From CAYJFG01 sp051881695 (GTDB taxonomy: Bacteria; Bacillota; Clostridia; Oscillospirales; Acutalibacteraceae): a DNA stretch of 64,000 bases. The notes below the pieces were generated by a model that was not told where the DNA came from, did not search any database, and saw only the letters and a program-made list of their open reading frames with translations. Below are positions 30,852-37,908 of the stretch, in pieces. Location of the stretch: NCBI GenBank assembly GCA_051881695.1, contig JBJEQJ010000020.1, positions 124,001 through 188,000 on the forward strand. The letters are read 5' to 3'. The number at the start of each line of letters is the position of its first letter. Position 1 is the stretch's first letter. Position numbers and translations under genes: made by a program.

Positions 30852-31897
30852 AAACGCTTAATGTGAAAACAGGCAGAAGCTACAATATATATATAAAACG
30901 CGGCATTATCTCCGATTGCGGAAAATATATAAAGGAAATTTCAAACGCACAGAGAGTTATGGTTATATCAGATACTAACGTAGCGCCTATTTATTCCGAT
31001 ATTGTCATAAGCTCGCTTAAAAAGTATGGATATGAAGCTTTCTCGTTTGTTTTTTCGGCAGGCGAGCAGTCAAAAAAGCTTGAAACAATAGAGAGTATGT
31101 ATAACGCTCTTGCAGACAACAGCTTTTCAAGGTCAGACTTGATAGTGGCGCTCGGCGGCGGTGTTACAGGCGATATGGCAGGCTTTGCGGCTGCGACATA
31201 CCAAAGGGGAGTAAGCTTTGTACAAATTCCGACGTCGCTTCTTGCACAGGTGGATTCCTCCGTCGGCGGTAAGACGGGCGTAGATATTGCACAGGGAAAA
31301 AACCTTGTCGGCGCATTCTGGCAGCCGTCGCTTGTGCTTATTGACCCCGATACTCTGAAAACTTTGCCGCAAATGTTCATTAACGACGGTATGGCGGAGG
31401 TTATAAAGTACGGCTGTATCAAGAGCAGCGCTCTTTTTGAAAAGCTTGAAAAAGAGAACGCTATGGATATAATTGACGATGTAATTTATGAATGTGTAGA
31501 TATAAAAAGACAGGTCGTTGAAAATGACGAGAGGGAAAAGGGCGAGCGTATGCTTTTAAACTTCGGGCATACTCTTGGTCATTCGCTCGAAAAGGTGTAT
31601 AATTATACAGCTCTTACCCACGGTCAGGCTGTTGCAATAGGTATGGCCTTGATAACCGGTTCGTCCGAAAGCAAGGGGCTTACACAAAAGGGTACGCTTG
31701 AAAGGCTTTTAAAGCTTATAAGAAAGTATAATCTGCCGACAAGCGACAAAACAGATATTAGAGCAATAGCGGAAAATGCGCTGACAGACAAAAAGAGCAG
31801 CGGAAACGACATAAGCATAGTTTTGCTTAAAAACATAGGAACTAGCTTTACTGAAAAAATGCCGAAAAACGAGCTGTACGGCTTTTTATCAAAATAA
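30848..31897 (+). CDS. aroB: 3-dehydroquinate synthase
   Basis: Converts DAHP to 3-dehydroquinate using NAD and a divalent metal. The 349 residues show VALGGGVTGDMAGFAAATYQ near residue 99, PTSLLAQVDSSVGGKTGVD near 127, and the metal-binding histidines in NFGHTLGHSLEK and THGQAVAIGMALI. The start overlaps the tyrA stop by four bases, and the ribosome binding site AAGGAGGAG lies inside the tyrA end. aroA follows after 14 bases. Confidence 0.96.
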   Translation: MKTLNVKTGRSYNIYIKRGIISDCGKYIKEISNAQRVMVISDTNVAPIYSDIVISSLKKYGYEAFSFVFSAGEQSKKLETIESMYNALADNSFSRSDLIVALGGGVTGDMAGFAAATYQRGVSFVQIPTSLLAQVDSSVGGKTGVDIAQGKNLVGAFWQPSLVLIDPDTLKTLPQMFINDGMAEVIKYGCIKSSALFEKLEKENAMDIIDDVIYECVDIKRQVVENDEREKGERMLLNFGHTLGHSLEKVYNYTALTHGQAVAIGMALITGSSESKGLTQKGTLERLLKLIRKYNLPTSDKTDIRAIAENALTDKKSSGNDISIVLLKNIGTSFTEKMPKNELYGFLSK

Positions 31898-31911
31898 AAG
31901 GGGCAGAGAAT

Positions 31912-33174
31912 ATGAGCAGTATAAAAGTAACCCCCTCTGCGCTTTCCGGCAGAGTGTGCATACCGCCGTCAAAAAGCGCAGTACACAGGGCGCTTATATG
32001 CGCCGCACTGGCAAAGGGAGTAAGTCGTATATCTCCTGTTGATTTTTCAAACGATATCAACGCAACCATAGAATGTATAAAAGCGCTCGGAGCAGAGGTA
32101 AATAAAGAGGGTAACACCATCTATATAGACGGAACAGAAACCTTTTCCGTTAAGAAATGTAATATGCCGTGCTGCGAGTCAGGCTCAACACTCAGGTTCT
32201 TTATCCCAATAGCCTGTGCAGGCGGAGTAAACGCTGTATTCACAGGCGAGGGCAGACTGCCGCAAAGACCTATAGGAGTATATCTTGATACTCTGCCGAA
32301 GCTTGGCACAGAGCTGAAAACAGAGGGCGGTTTGCCTCTTGAAACAAGCGGTAAGCTGTGCGGCGGAGTAATTGAGCTGCCGGGGAATATAAGCTCGCAG
32401 TTTATCACAGGCTTTTTGTTTGCTCTGCCCTTGCTTAATGAGGACAGCGAAATAATACTCACATCACCCTTGGAATCAAAGGGATATATTGATATGACTA
32501 TAAATACTATGGCACAGTTCGGAGTTGCCGTTGATAAAACTTGCGGAGGCTATAAGATTAAGGGAAACCAAAGCTACAAGCCGCGCAATATCTCCCCGGA
32601 GGGCGACTGGTCGCAGGCGGCGTTTTTTATGGCGGCAGGGGCAATTAACGGGGAAGTCACCGTATCGGGCCTTGATTTCTTATCGGCGCAGGGCGACCGT
32701 GAATGTGTTGAGATTTTCAGCCGCTTCGGTGCAGATGTTAAAAAGGCGCCGGATAGCTTAACTGTTAAAAAAAGTAAGCTTAAGGGCATTACAATAGACG
32801 CAAGACAAATTCCGGATTTAGTGCCGATTCTGGCGGTGACGGCGGCTTTTGCATCAGGTACGACAGTTATTAAAAATGCAGAAAGACTGCGTATAAAAGA
32901 AAGCGACAGATTAAAGGCAATATGCGACGGACTTTCAAAAATCGGTGCAGATATTACCGAAACACAGGACGGACTTATTATTAACGGCAAAGAAAAGCTA
33001 TACGGAGGCAATGCGCCGGGGTATAACGACCACAGAATTGTAATGTCGCTTTCCGTAGCGGCGCTGGGCTGTGAAAAGCCTGTTACCATAACAGACAAGG
33101 AAAGCATAAACAAGTCCTATCCGGGATTTTTTGAGGATTACTGCTTGTTGGGCGGAAAAGCAGAGAATATATAA
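31912..33174 (+). CDS. aroA: 3-phosphoshikimate 1-carboxyvinyltransferase (EPSP synthase)
   Basis: Transfers enolpyruvate from PEP to shikimate 3-phosphate. The 420 residues form the two-domain inside-out barrel. Key blocks are IPPSKSAVHRALICAALAKG near the N-terminus, CESGSTLRFFIPIA, GEGRLPQRPIG, GNISSQFITG, GDWSQAAFFMAAGAI, AERLRIKESDRL and GYNDHRIVMSLSVAA. The active-site stretch reads SGSTLRFF rather than the GNAGTAMR of class I enterobacterial enzymes, so the protein belongs to a divergent group common in Clostridia. A GGGG-type ribosome binding site lies about 10 bases upstream of the ATG. Confidence 0.96.
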   Translation: MSSIKVTPSALSGRVCIPPSKSAVHRALICAALAKGVSRISPVDFSNDINATIECIKALGAEVNKEGNTIYIDGTETFSVKKCNMPCCESGSTLRFFIPIACAGGVNAVFTGEGRLPQRPIGVYLDTLPKLGTELKTEGGLPLETSGKLCGGVIELPGNISSQFITGFLFALPLLNEDSEIILTSPLESKGYIDMTINTMAQFGVAVDKTCGGYKIKGNQSYKPRNISPEGDWSQAAFFMAAGAINGEVTVSGLDFLSAQGDRECVEIFSRFGADVKKAPDSLTVKKSKLKGITIDARQIPDLVPILAVTAAFASGTTVIKNAERLRIKESDRLKAICDGLSKIGADITETQDGLIINGKEKLYGGNAPGYNDHRIVMSLSVAALGCEKPVTITDKESINKSYPGFFEDYCLLGGKAENI

Positions 33175-33194
33175 AACAATTAGGAGTGTGCATT

Positions 33195-34265
33195 ATGTCA
33201 TCTATGTGGGGCGACAAAATAAAAATATCTATTTTCGGTGAGAGCCACGGAAACGGTATAGGTGTTACGGTAGATAACCTGCCAAGCGGAAAATTAATTG
33301 ATATGGACGAGGTTATGCTCCATATGGGCAGACGTGCTCCCGGTAAGGATAAGGCGGCAACGCCGAGAAAGGAAGCCGATATACCGAAAATTTTAAGCGG
33401 TATGCTTAACGGAAGAACAACAGGCGCACCGCTTTGCGCCGTTATAGAAAACACCAACACACGCTCGGGAGATTACAGCAATTTAATGACAAAGCCAAGA
33501 CCGGGTCACGCAGACTACCCTGCGTTTATTCGTTACGACGGCTTTAATGATGTAAGGGGCGGCGGACATTTTTCCGGCAGGCTTACTGCGCCGCTTGTTT
33601 TTGCCGGCTCTGTATGCAGACAGATTTTAAAACAGCAGGGGGTAAGCATAGCCTCACACATAAGCTCTGTTTACAATGTGTGCGACAAATCATTTAACCC
33701 TGTAAATATAGAAGAAGCCTTGATTGAAAGACTTAACAAAGAGTCATTTCCGCTTATAGACGGCTCAAAAGAGCAGGAAATGCGTGAGGTTATTGAGCAG
33801 GCCCGAATGAATCTCGACAGTGTAGGCGGCGTCATTGAGTGCTGCGCTGTCGGTATGCCGGCAGGCGTAGGAAGTCCTATGTTTATGGGGGTTGAAAATG
33901 TTATATCCTCCGTAGTTTTCGGTGTTCCTGCCGTTAAGGGTATAGAGTTCGGAAGCGGATTTGAAATAACTAAAATGTTCGGAAGTAAAAGCAATGACCC
34001 TTATGTAACAGACGGAGAAAGCATTAAAACAACCTCTAACAACAACGGCGGTATTTTAGGCGGAATTACAACGGGTATGCCGATAATTTTCCGTGCGGCA
34101 ATAAAGCCGACCTCGTCAATATCAATAGAGCAGGATACCGTTGATTTACAGACAAGGCAAAACACAAAGCTTGTTGTTCACGGCAGACACGACCCATGCA
34201 TAGCTTCAAGAGCCGCAGTAGTTATAGAATCCGCAACGGCGCTTGCGCTTATAAACCTGCTTTAA
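33195..34265 (+). CDS. aroC: chorismate synthase
   Basis: Makes chorismate from EPSP using reduced FMN. The 356 residues contain ISIFGESHGNGIGVTVDNLP at the N-terminus, GRRAPGKDKAATPR, KPRPGHADYPAFIRY, DVRGGGHFSGRLTAPLVFAG and the C-terminal GRHDPCIASRAAVVIESATA. The start is the ATG at 33195, 8 bases after TAGGAG. An upstream in-frame GTG at 33186 overlaps that site and is unlikely. It is followed 20 bases later by pheA. Confidence 0.96.
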   Translation: MSSMWGDKIKISIFGESHGNGIGVTVDNLPSGKLIDMDEVMLHMGRRAPGKDKAATPRKEADIPKILSGMLNGRTTGAPLCAVIENTNTRSGDYSNLMTKPRPGHADYPAFIRYDGFNDVRGGGHFSGRLTAPLVFAGSVCRQILKQQGVSIASHISSVYNVCDKSFNPVNIEEALIERLNKESFPLIDGSKEQEMREVIEQARMNLDSVGGVIECCAVGMPAGVGSPMFMGVENVISSVVFGVPAVKGIEFGSGFEITKMFGSKSNDPYVTDGESIKTTSNNNGGILGGITTGMPIIFRAAIKPTSSISIEQDTVDLQTRQNTKLVVHGRHDPCIASRAAVVIESATALALINLL

Positions 34266-34285
34266 ATACGGAGGAGATACGGCAT

Positions 34286-35419
34286 ATGAGTGATTTAAAA
34301 GATATAAGAAAAAGTATAGATGAAATTGACGGCGAGCTTATAGAGCTTTTTAAGAAGAGAATGGATTGTGCAAAGCAGGTTGCAGAGTATAAAAAAGAAA
34401 ATGATATTCCTATACTTAACGAGGCAAGAGAGCTTGAAATTTTAAACAGTGCCGAAAAGGCAGGCGGAGAATACGGCTATGCCGCAAGACTGCTTTTTTC
34501 CAACATTATGGAGCTGAGCCGTGCTTTGCAGCACGATATTCTGGGAAGCGGCAAAAAAATGCGTAAGCTTCTTAAAAATGCCGAATATGAATTTGACAGT
34601 GAAGTAAAGGGACTTAAAATAGCCTGTCAAGGCGTTAAGGGCGCCAATTCCCACGAGGCTGTAAGCGTTATTTTCCCGGGAGGAGAGCCGATTTTTGTGC
34701 CAAGCTGGGACGATGTATTTAAGGCAGTTGAAAGCGGAGAGGCAGACTACGGTGTTTTACCTGTTGAAAACTCCAGCGCAGGCTCTGTGTCTGACGTATA
34801 TGACCTTATTTTAAAATACAAATTTTACATAGCCTGTGCGCTCGATTTAAAAATTGAGCATTGTCTATGCGCTCTGCCTCAATGTACGCTTGAGGATATT
34901 GAGCAGGTGTGGTCGCACCCGCAGGGCCTTTCACAATGCTCAAATTATATAGCGCAAAATAATCTTACAGCAGTACCGTATGCAAACACGGCTATTGCCG
35001 CACAGATGGTTGCAAGGGAAAAACGCCTTAACTGTGCCGCAATATGCAGTGAAAAGGCGGCGAAGGAATACGGTCTTAAGGTTTTGCTCAGAAATTTTCA
35101 AAACAGCGCAGACAACTGCACTCGCTTTGTAGTTATATCAAAAAAACTGTTTATACCAAAGCAGGCAGGCAAAATAAGTCTTTGCTTTTCGTTGCCTCAC
35201 GTTACCGGCTCGCTTTATAACGTCCTTTGCCGTTTCAGCTCTCACGGACTTAATCTTACAAAAATTGAGTCCCGTCCCATACCTGACAAGAGCTTTGAGT
35301 ATTTGTTTTATCTTGATTTTTCGGGCAATGTGCGTAATGAACACGTTATAAATTTAATGTGCGCTTTGTCGGAGGAAATGCCTGAATTTACATTCTTTGG
35401 CAATTATAAAGAGATGTGA
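34286..35419 (+). CDS. pheA: bifunctional chorismate mutase/prephenate dehydratase
   Basis: Converts chorismate to prephenate and then to phenylpyruvate, the phenylalanine branch. The 377 residues carry three parts. An AroQ-type mutase covers 1-90 (DIRKSIDEIDGELIELFKKR, ELSRALQHDI). The dehydratase covers about 110-285 (CQGVKGANSHEAVSVIFPG, VLPVENSSAGSVSDVYDL, DNCTRFVVISKK). An ACT domain near 300-375 (GSLYNVLCRFSSHGLNLTKI, ESRPIPDKSFEYLFYLDF) should bind phenylalanine for feedback control. GGAGGAG lies 9 bases upstream of the ATG. Last gene of the aromatic block; the mutase also serves tyrA. Confidence 0.95.
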   Translation: MSDLKDIRKSIDEIDGELIELFKKRMDCAKQVAEYKKENDIPILNEARELEILNSAEKAGGEYGYAARLLFSNIMELSRALQHDILGSGKKMRKLLKNAEYEFDSEVKGLKIACQGVKGANSHEAVSVIFPGGEPIFVPSWDDVFKAVESGEADYGVLPVENSSAGSVSDVYDLILKYKFYIACALDLKIEHCLCALPQCTLEDIEQVWSHPQGLSQCSNYIAQNNLTAVPYANTAIAAQMVAREKRLNCAAICSEKAAKEYGLKVLLRNFQNSADNCTRFVVISKKLFIPKQAGKISLCFSLPHVTGSLYNVLCRFSSHGLNLTKIESRPIPDKSFEYLFYLDFSGNVRNEHVINLMCALSEEMPEFTFFGNYKEM

Positions 35420-35470
35420 AAGCTTGGTACACATATTGCTTACCTGAATTTAAGAAAGGAGCTGAGGGGG

Positions 35471-36037
35471 ATTAAGATAAACCATTTGGGAACAAAAACG
35501 CTCAGTACAGAAAGACTCGTTTTAAGGTGGTTTAAGCCTGAGGACGCACAGCTGATGCTTGAAAACTGGGCAGGAAGTGAAAATGTAACAAAATATATGA
35601 CTTGGCCGCCATACACAGATGTAAGCGATGTATTGCAATATATTAATTCCATCATAAGCACATATGAAAGTAATGATACCTATTATTGGGTTATTGAATT
35701 AAAAGAGATTTCCCAGCCTGTGGGATGTATAAGCGCAGTAAGTGCTAATTGGGACATAGGTCTTGTTCATATAGGCTACTGCATAGGAGAAAGATGGTGG
35801 CACAAAGGAATAACCTCAGAAGCGTTTGCCGAGGTTATAAGGTTTTTTATGGAGGAAATCGGCGTAAATAAGGTTGAAAGCCGGCACGACCCGAGAAATG
35901 TAAACTCCGGCAAAGTAATGAAGAAATGCGGCTTAAAATATGAAGGAACGCTGAGAAGGTCTGATTTTAATAATCAGGGAATTTGCGACAGCGCATATTA
36001 CGGACTTTTGAGAGAAGAATATTATAATAAAAAATAA
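35471..36037 (+). CDS. GNAT acetyltransferase (RimJ/RimL type) with probable ATT start
   Basis: An acetyl-CoA-dependent N-acetyltransferase of about 188 residues. Conserved features are TERLVLRWFKPEDAQLMLEN near the N-terminus, the acetyl-CoA loop region IGYCIGERWWHKGITSEAFA, and NVNSGKVMKKCGLKYEG. Relatives typically begin with a short NHLGTKTLETERL-like stretch, which here reads NHLGTKTLSTERL. The only codon correctly placed behind AAAGGAG (35455-35461, 9-base spacing) is ATT at 35471. The first standard start is a TTG at 35486, 24 bases from that site. Either the ATT is used or the start codon has mutated. The substrate is unknown. Confidence 0.8.
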   Translation: MKINHLGTKTLSTERLVLRWFKPEDAQLMLENWAGSENVTKYMTWPPYTDVSDVLQYINSIISTYESNDTYYWVIELKEISQPVGCISAVSANWDIGLVHIGYCIGERWWHKGITSEAFAEVIRFFMEEIGVNKVESRHDPRNVNSGKVMKKCGLKYEGTLRRSDFNNQGICDSAYYGLLREEYYNKK

Positions 36038-36086
36038 TTGAAGGATAATAATGCGCTAACTCTGATTTATCATTATTTAAAAAATG

Positions 36087-36121
36087 CCGGGTGCAGTTTT
36101 TAATCTGCACCCGGTTTTTAT
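36087..36121. terminator. bidirectional terminator between GNAT and bioY
   Basis: CCGGGTGCAG and CTGCACCCGG (36087-36114) pair perfectly over 10 bp with an 8-base AT loop. TTTTTAT follows on the plus strand and CATTTTTT on the minus strand. Confidence 0.85.
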
Positions 36122-36142
36122 AAGTAAAATTTTAAATAATAA

Positions 36143-36688
36143 TTATACAATATTTTTCAGTCTGACAATAAGTATAGCAGCAACTATAATTTTTGCAGCA
36201 TCGCCCGGTAAAAACGGAAGTACGCAGGAGCCGAGAGCCGCCCAGAACTCTGTATTTGTACTTATTATATACCAAGCTGTACCAAAGGCGTAGCATACAA
36301 CAATTCCAGCAATAAGCGCAAGTACAACGGGAATAATTCCTTTTTTTGTTTTCGCAAGAATAAGCGAAATTGCAAGAGCAGCCAGCACATAACCAACTAT
36401 ATAGCCGCCGGTAGGGCCTGCAAGAACTCCTATTCCTCCTCTGAAGCCTGAAAAAACAGGCAGCCCGACAGCGCCGATAAGAACGTAAATAACCTGACTT
36501 ATCGTGGCTTTGCCCACGCCTAACAATCCGCCTGCGACAAATACGGAAAGCGTTGCAAGGTTAATCGGAACTAAGCCCGGCAGGGGAATGGCAATCTGTG
36601 AAAAAACTGCCGTAAGCGCTGCAAACAGGGCGATAAGTACCATACTGTAAACTTTAGTTGTCTTAATTGATTTTTTAGCATTTTCCAA
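36143..36688 (-). CDS. bioY: biotin transporter BioY (ECF S-component)
   Basis: Membrane substrate-binding subunit for biotin uptake, working with the shared ECF energizing module or alone. The 181 residues contain about six hydrophobic spans. Family blocks are FSQIAIPLPGLVPINLATLS, the biotin-site YVLIGAVGLPVFSGFRGGIG and LAGPTGGYIVGYVLAALAIS. No ecfA or ecfT gene is adjacent. A BirA-type operator overlaps the -35 of its promoter, which supports the biotin assignment independently of the protein. The terminator is shared with the convergent GNAT gene. Confidence 0.93.
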   Translation of the reverse strand: MENAKKSIKTTKVYSMVLIALFAALTAVFSQIAIPLPGLVPINLATLSVFVAGGLLGVGKATISQVIYVLIGAVGLPVFSGFRGGIGVLAGPTGGYIVGYVLAALAISLILAKTKKGIIPVVLALIAGIVVCYAFGTAWYIISTNTEFWAALGSCVLPFLPGDAAKIIVAAILIVRLKNIV

Positions 36689-36717
36689 AATAATAACCCC
36701 TCTCTGTAAGTGACATA

Positions 36718-36773
36718 ATTATACAATATATTTACCACGATTGTCAACCTTGGAATATTAAAAGGTTGACAAT
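36718..36773 (-). promoter_or_regulatory. bioY promoter with BirA operator
   Basis: Perfect inverted repeat ATTGTCAACC / GGTTGACAAT (36740-36749 and 36764-36773) with a 14-base spacer matches the BirA box form TTGTnAACC-N14-GGTTnACAA. On the minus strand its proximal arm contains -35 TTGACA (36742-36747), 18 bases from TATAAT (36718-36723). Biotin-loaded BirA would block RNA polymerase directly. Confidence 0.85.
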
Positions 36774-36838
36774 TTAATCAAAAATACTATCAGTATTGGT
36801 ATATAGCCGCCGACGTCAAAATATAAATAATAAAAGGG

Positions 36839-37672
36839 GTGGTATTGGTGCTTTACTGTATTGAGCTTGAAAATGAAAAATCAAATAAAAATAAAAGCAG
36901 GCTTAAAAGTTTTTTACAAAAAGATAATATAAGCGTTTACATATATGAATACAGAGAGCTTATTGTTAAAAATATTATATATAAGAAGAGGCGCAACGAT
37001 ATAAACAGAAAATTGCTGTTTTCTAAGCTTGATAATGAAAGAGAAAATATACTTTACTGCGGAAGAGAAAAGCTTTGTTCGGGGTTTGATGTTTTTAAAG
37101 GAGAGGTATATAACGGTATTCTTTGTAAAAACGCTGTGTTTGCCGTTTTAAATGCTCTTCCAAAGGATAATTACAAAATAAAAATCGGCATTTATGACCC
37201 TGACGGAATTTGCGATATTACAGACAAGCTTGCAAGGAAAGTCCCAAACCTGTATGTTTACACTAAGAATACAGATTTCTATCGTGAACAAGCAGAAATG
37301 CTCGAAGAGTATGGTGTGTATATATCTGTCGGAACAACAACGGATATTCTGGAGAGATGTGCTCTTATATATTCTCCGGGAAAAATAACGGAGTATATTC
37401 CGCTTGCAGGAAAAACAGCAGTATTTTCTTATGACGCTACGGCGGTTGCTTTAAACGCCGTCAGCCTTGACAGCTATGAAATTACTCTTCCTGCACCGTA
37501 TAAGCATTTAAAGCCGAAAAGTCTTTCAAATGCATATTTTGCATCAGCTTTGTATCAGCTTGAAAATTGCAGCGAGCTTTCAAAGCTGATGCCGCAGGTG
37601 TTTATCAGTAAGGGAAAAGCTTTTTCAATACAGGAAATTTGCAGATATATTGACCTGTATTCAAAAATTTAA
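36839..37672 (+). CDS. hypothetical protein, Rossmann-like
   Basis: I do not recognise this 270-odd-residue soluble protein. The first half is Lys/Asn/Arg-rich (NKNKSRLKSFLQKDN, IIYKKRRNDINRKLLFSKLD). The second half alternates strands and helices like a nucleotide-binding fold (KIKIGIYDPDGICDITDKLA, VPNLYVYTKNTDFYREQAEM, AGKTAVFSYDATAVALNAVS). No signal peptide or membrane span is seen. The start is uncertain between GTG 36839, TTG 36845 and GTG 36848 behind AAAGGGG. It is divergent from bioY and lies beside the BirA box, but no convincing plus-strand -10 is visible. A MITE-like element begins seven bases after its stop. Confidence 0.6.
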   Translation: MVLVLYCIELENEKSNKNKSRLKSFLQKDNISVYIYEYRELIVKNIIYKKRRNDINRKLLFSKLDNERENILYCGREKLCSGFDVFKGEVYNGILCKNAVFAVLNALPKDNYKIKIGIYDPDGICDITDKLARKVPNLYVYTKNTDFYREQAEMLEEYGVYISVGTTTDILERCALIYSPGKITEYIPLAGKTAVFSYDATAVALNAVSLDSYEITLPAPYKHLKPKSLSNAYFASALYQLENCSELSKLMPQVFISKGKAFSIQEICRYIDLYSKI

Positions 37673-37679
37673 TTTTTAA

Positions 37680-37849
37680 GGAAACACTGATTAAATCGTT
37701 TGTGCATATTGCGCCGTCAGATTTTTCGTTGGATTGTACAAACAAACCGCAGTAATGCTGCCGCATTACGAGGATTTTTGGGCAAACCGGCGGAAAATAT
37801 GCAAGCAAGATGTGCAAACAGCTTTTAGCGTGATTTATTCAGTGGTTCC
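37680..37849. mobile_element. MITE-like element, copy A (170 bp)
   Basis: Imperfect terminal inverted repeats: GGAAACACTGATTAAATC at 37680 and the complement of GATTTATTCAGTGGTTCC ending at 37849, 16 of 18 matching. TTAA flanks both ends and may be a target duplication. The interior has a GTAATGC/GCATTAC hairpin (37752-37769) and the sequence GGCGGAAAATATGCAAGCAA shared with copies B and C. No protein is encoded; movement would need a transposase in trans. Confidence 0.8.
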
Positions 37850-37870
37850 TTAAATACAATTAAATGAAAA

Positions 37871-37895
37871 TGCCCCCTTGTCAGGGGGCATTAAA
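37871..37895 (-). terminator. Rho-independent terminator of the glycerophosphotransferase gene
   Basis: TGCCCCC and GGGGGCA (37871-37890) form a 7-bp stem. On the minus strand the stem is followed by TTTTCATTT. It lies about 20 bases after the stop. Confidence 0.75.
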
Positions 37896-37908
37896 TATAT
37901 AAGTTGGT

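Noticed and set aside
36766..36838. Plus-strand promoter inside the BirA box for the unknown gene at 36839
   Set aside because: TTGACA is present in the right arm, but no acceptable -10 lies 16-18 bases downstream.
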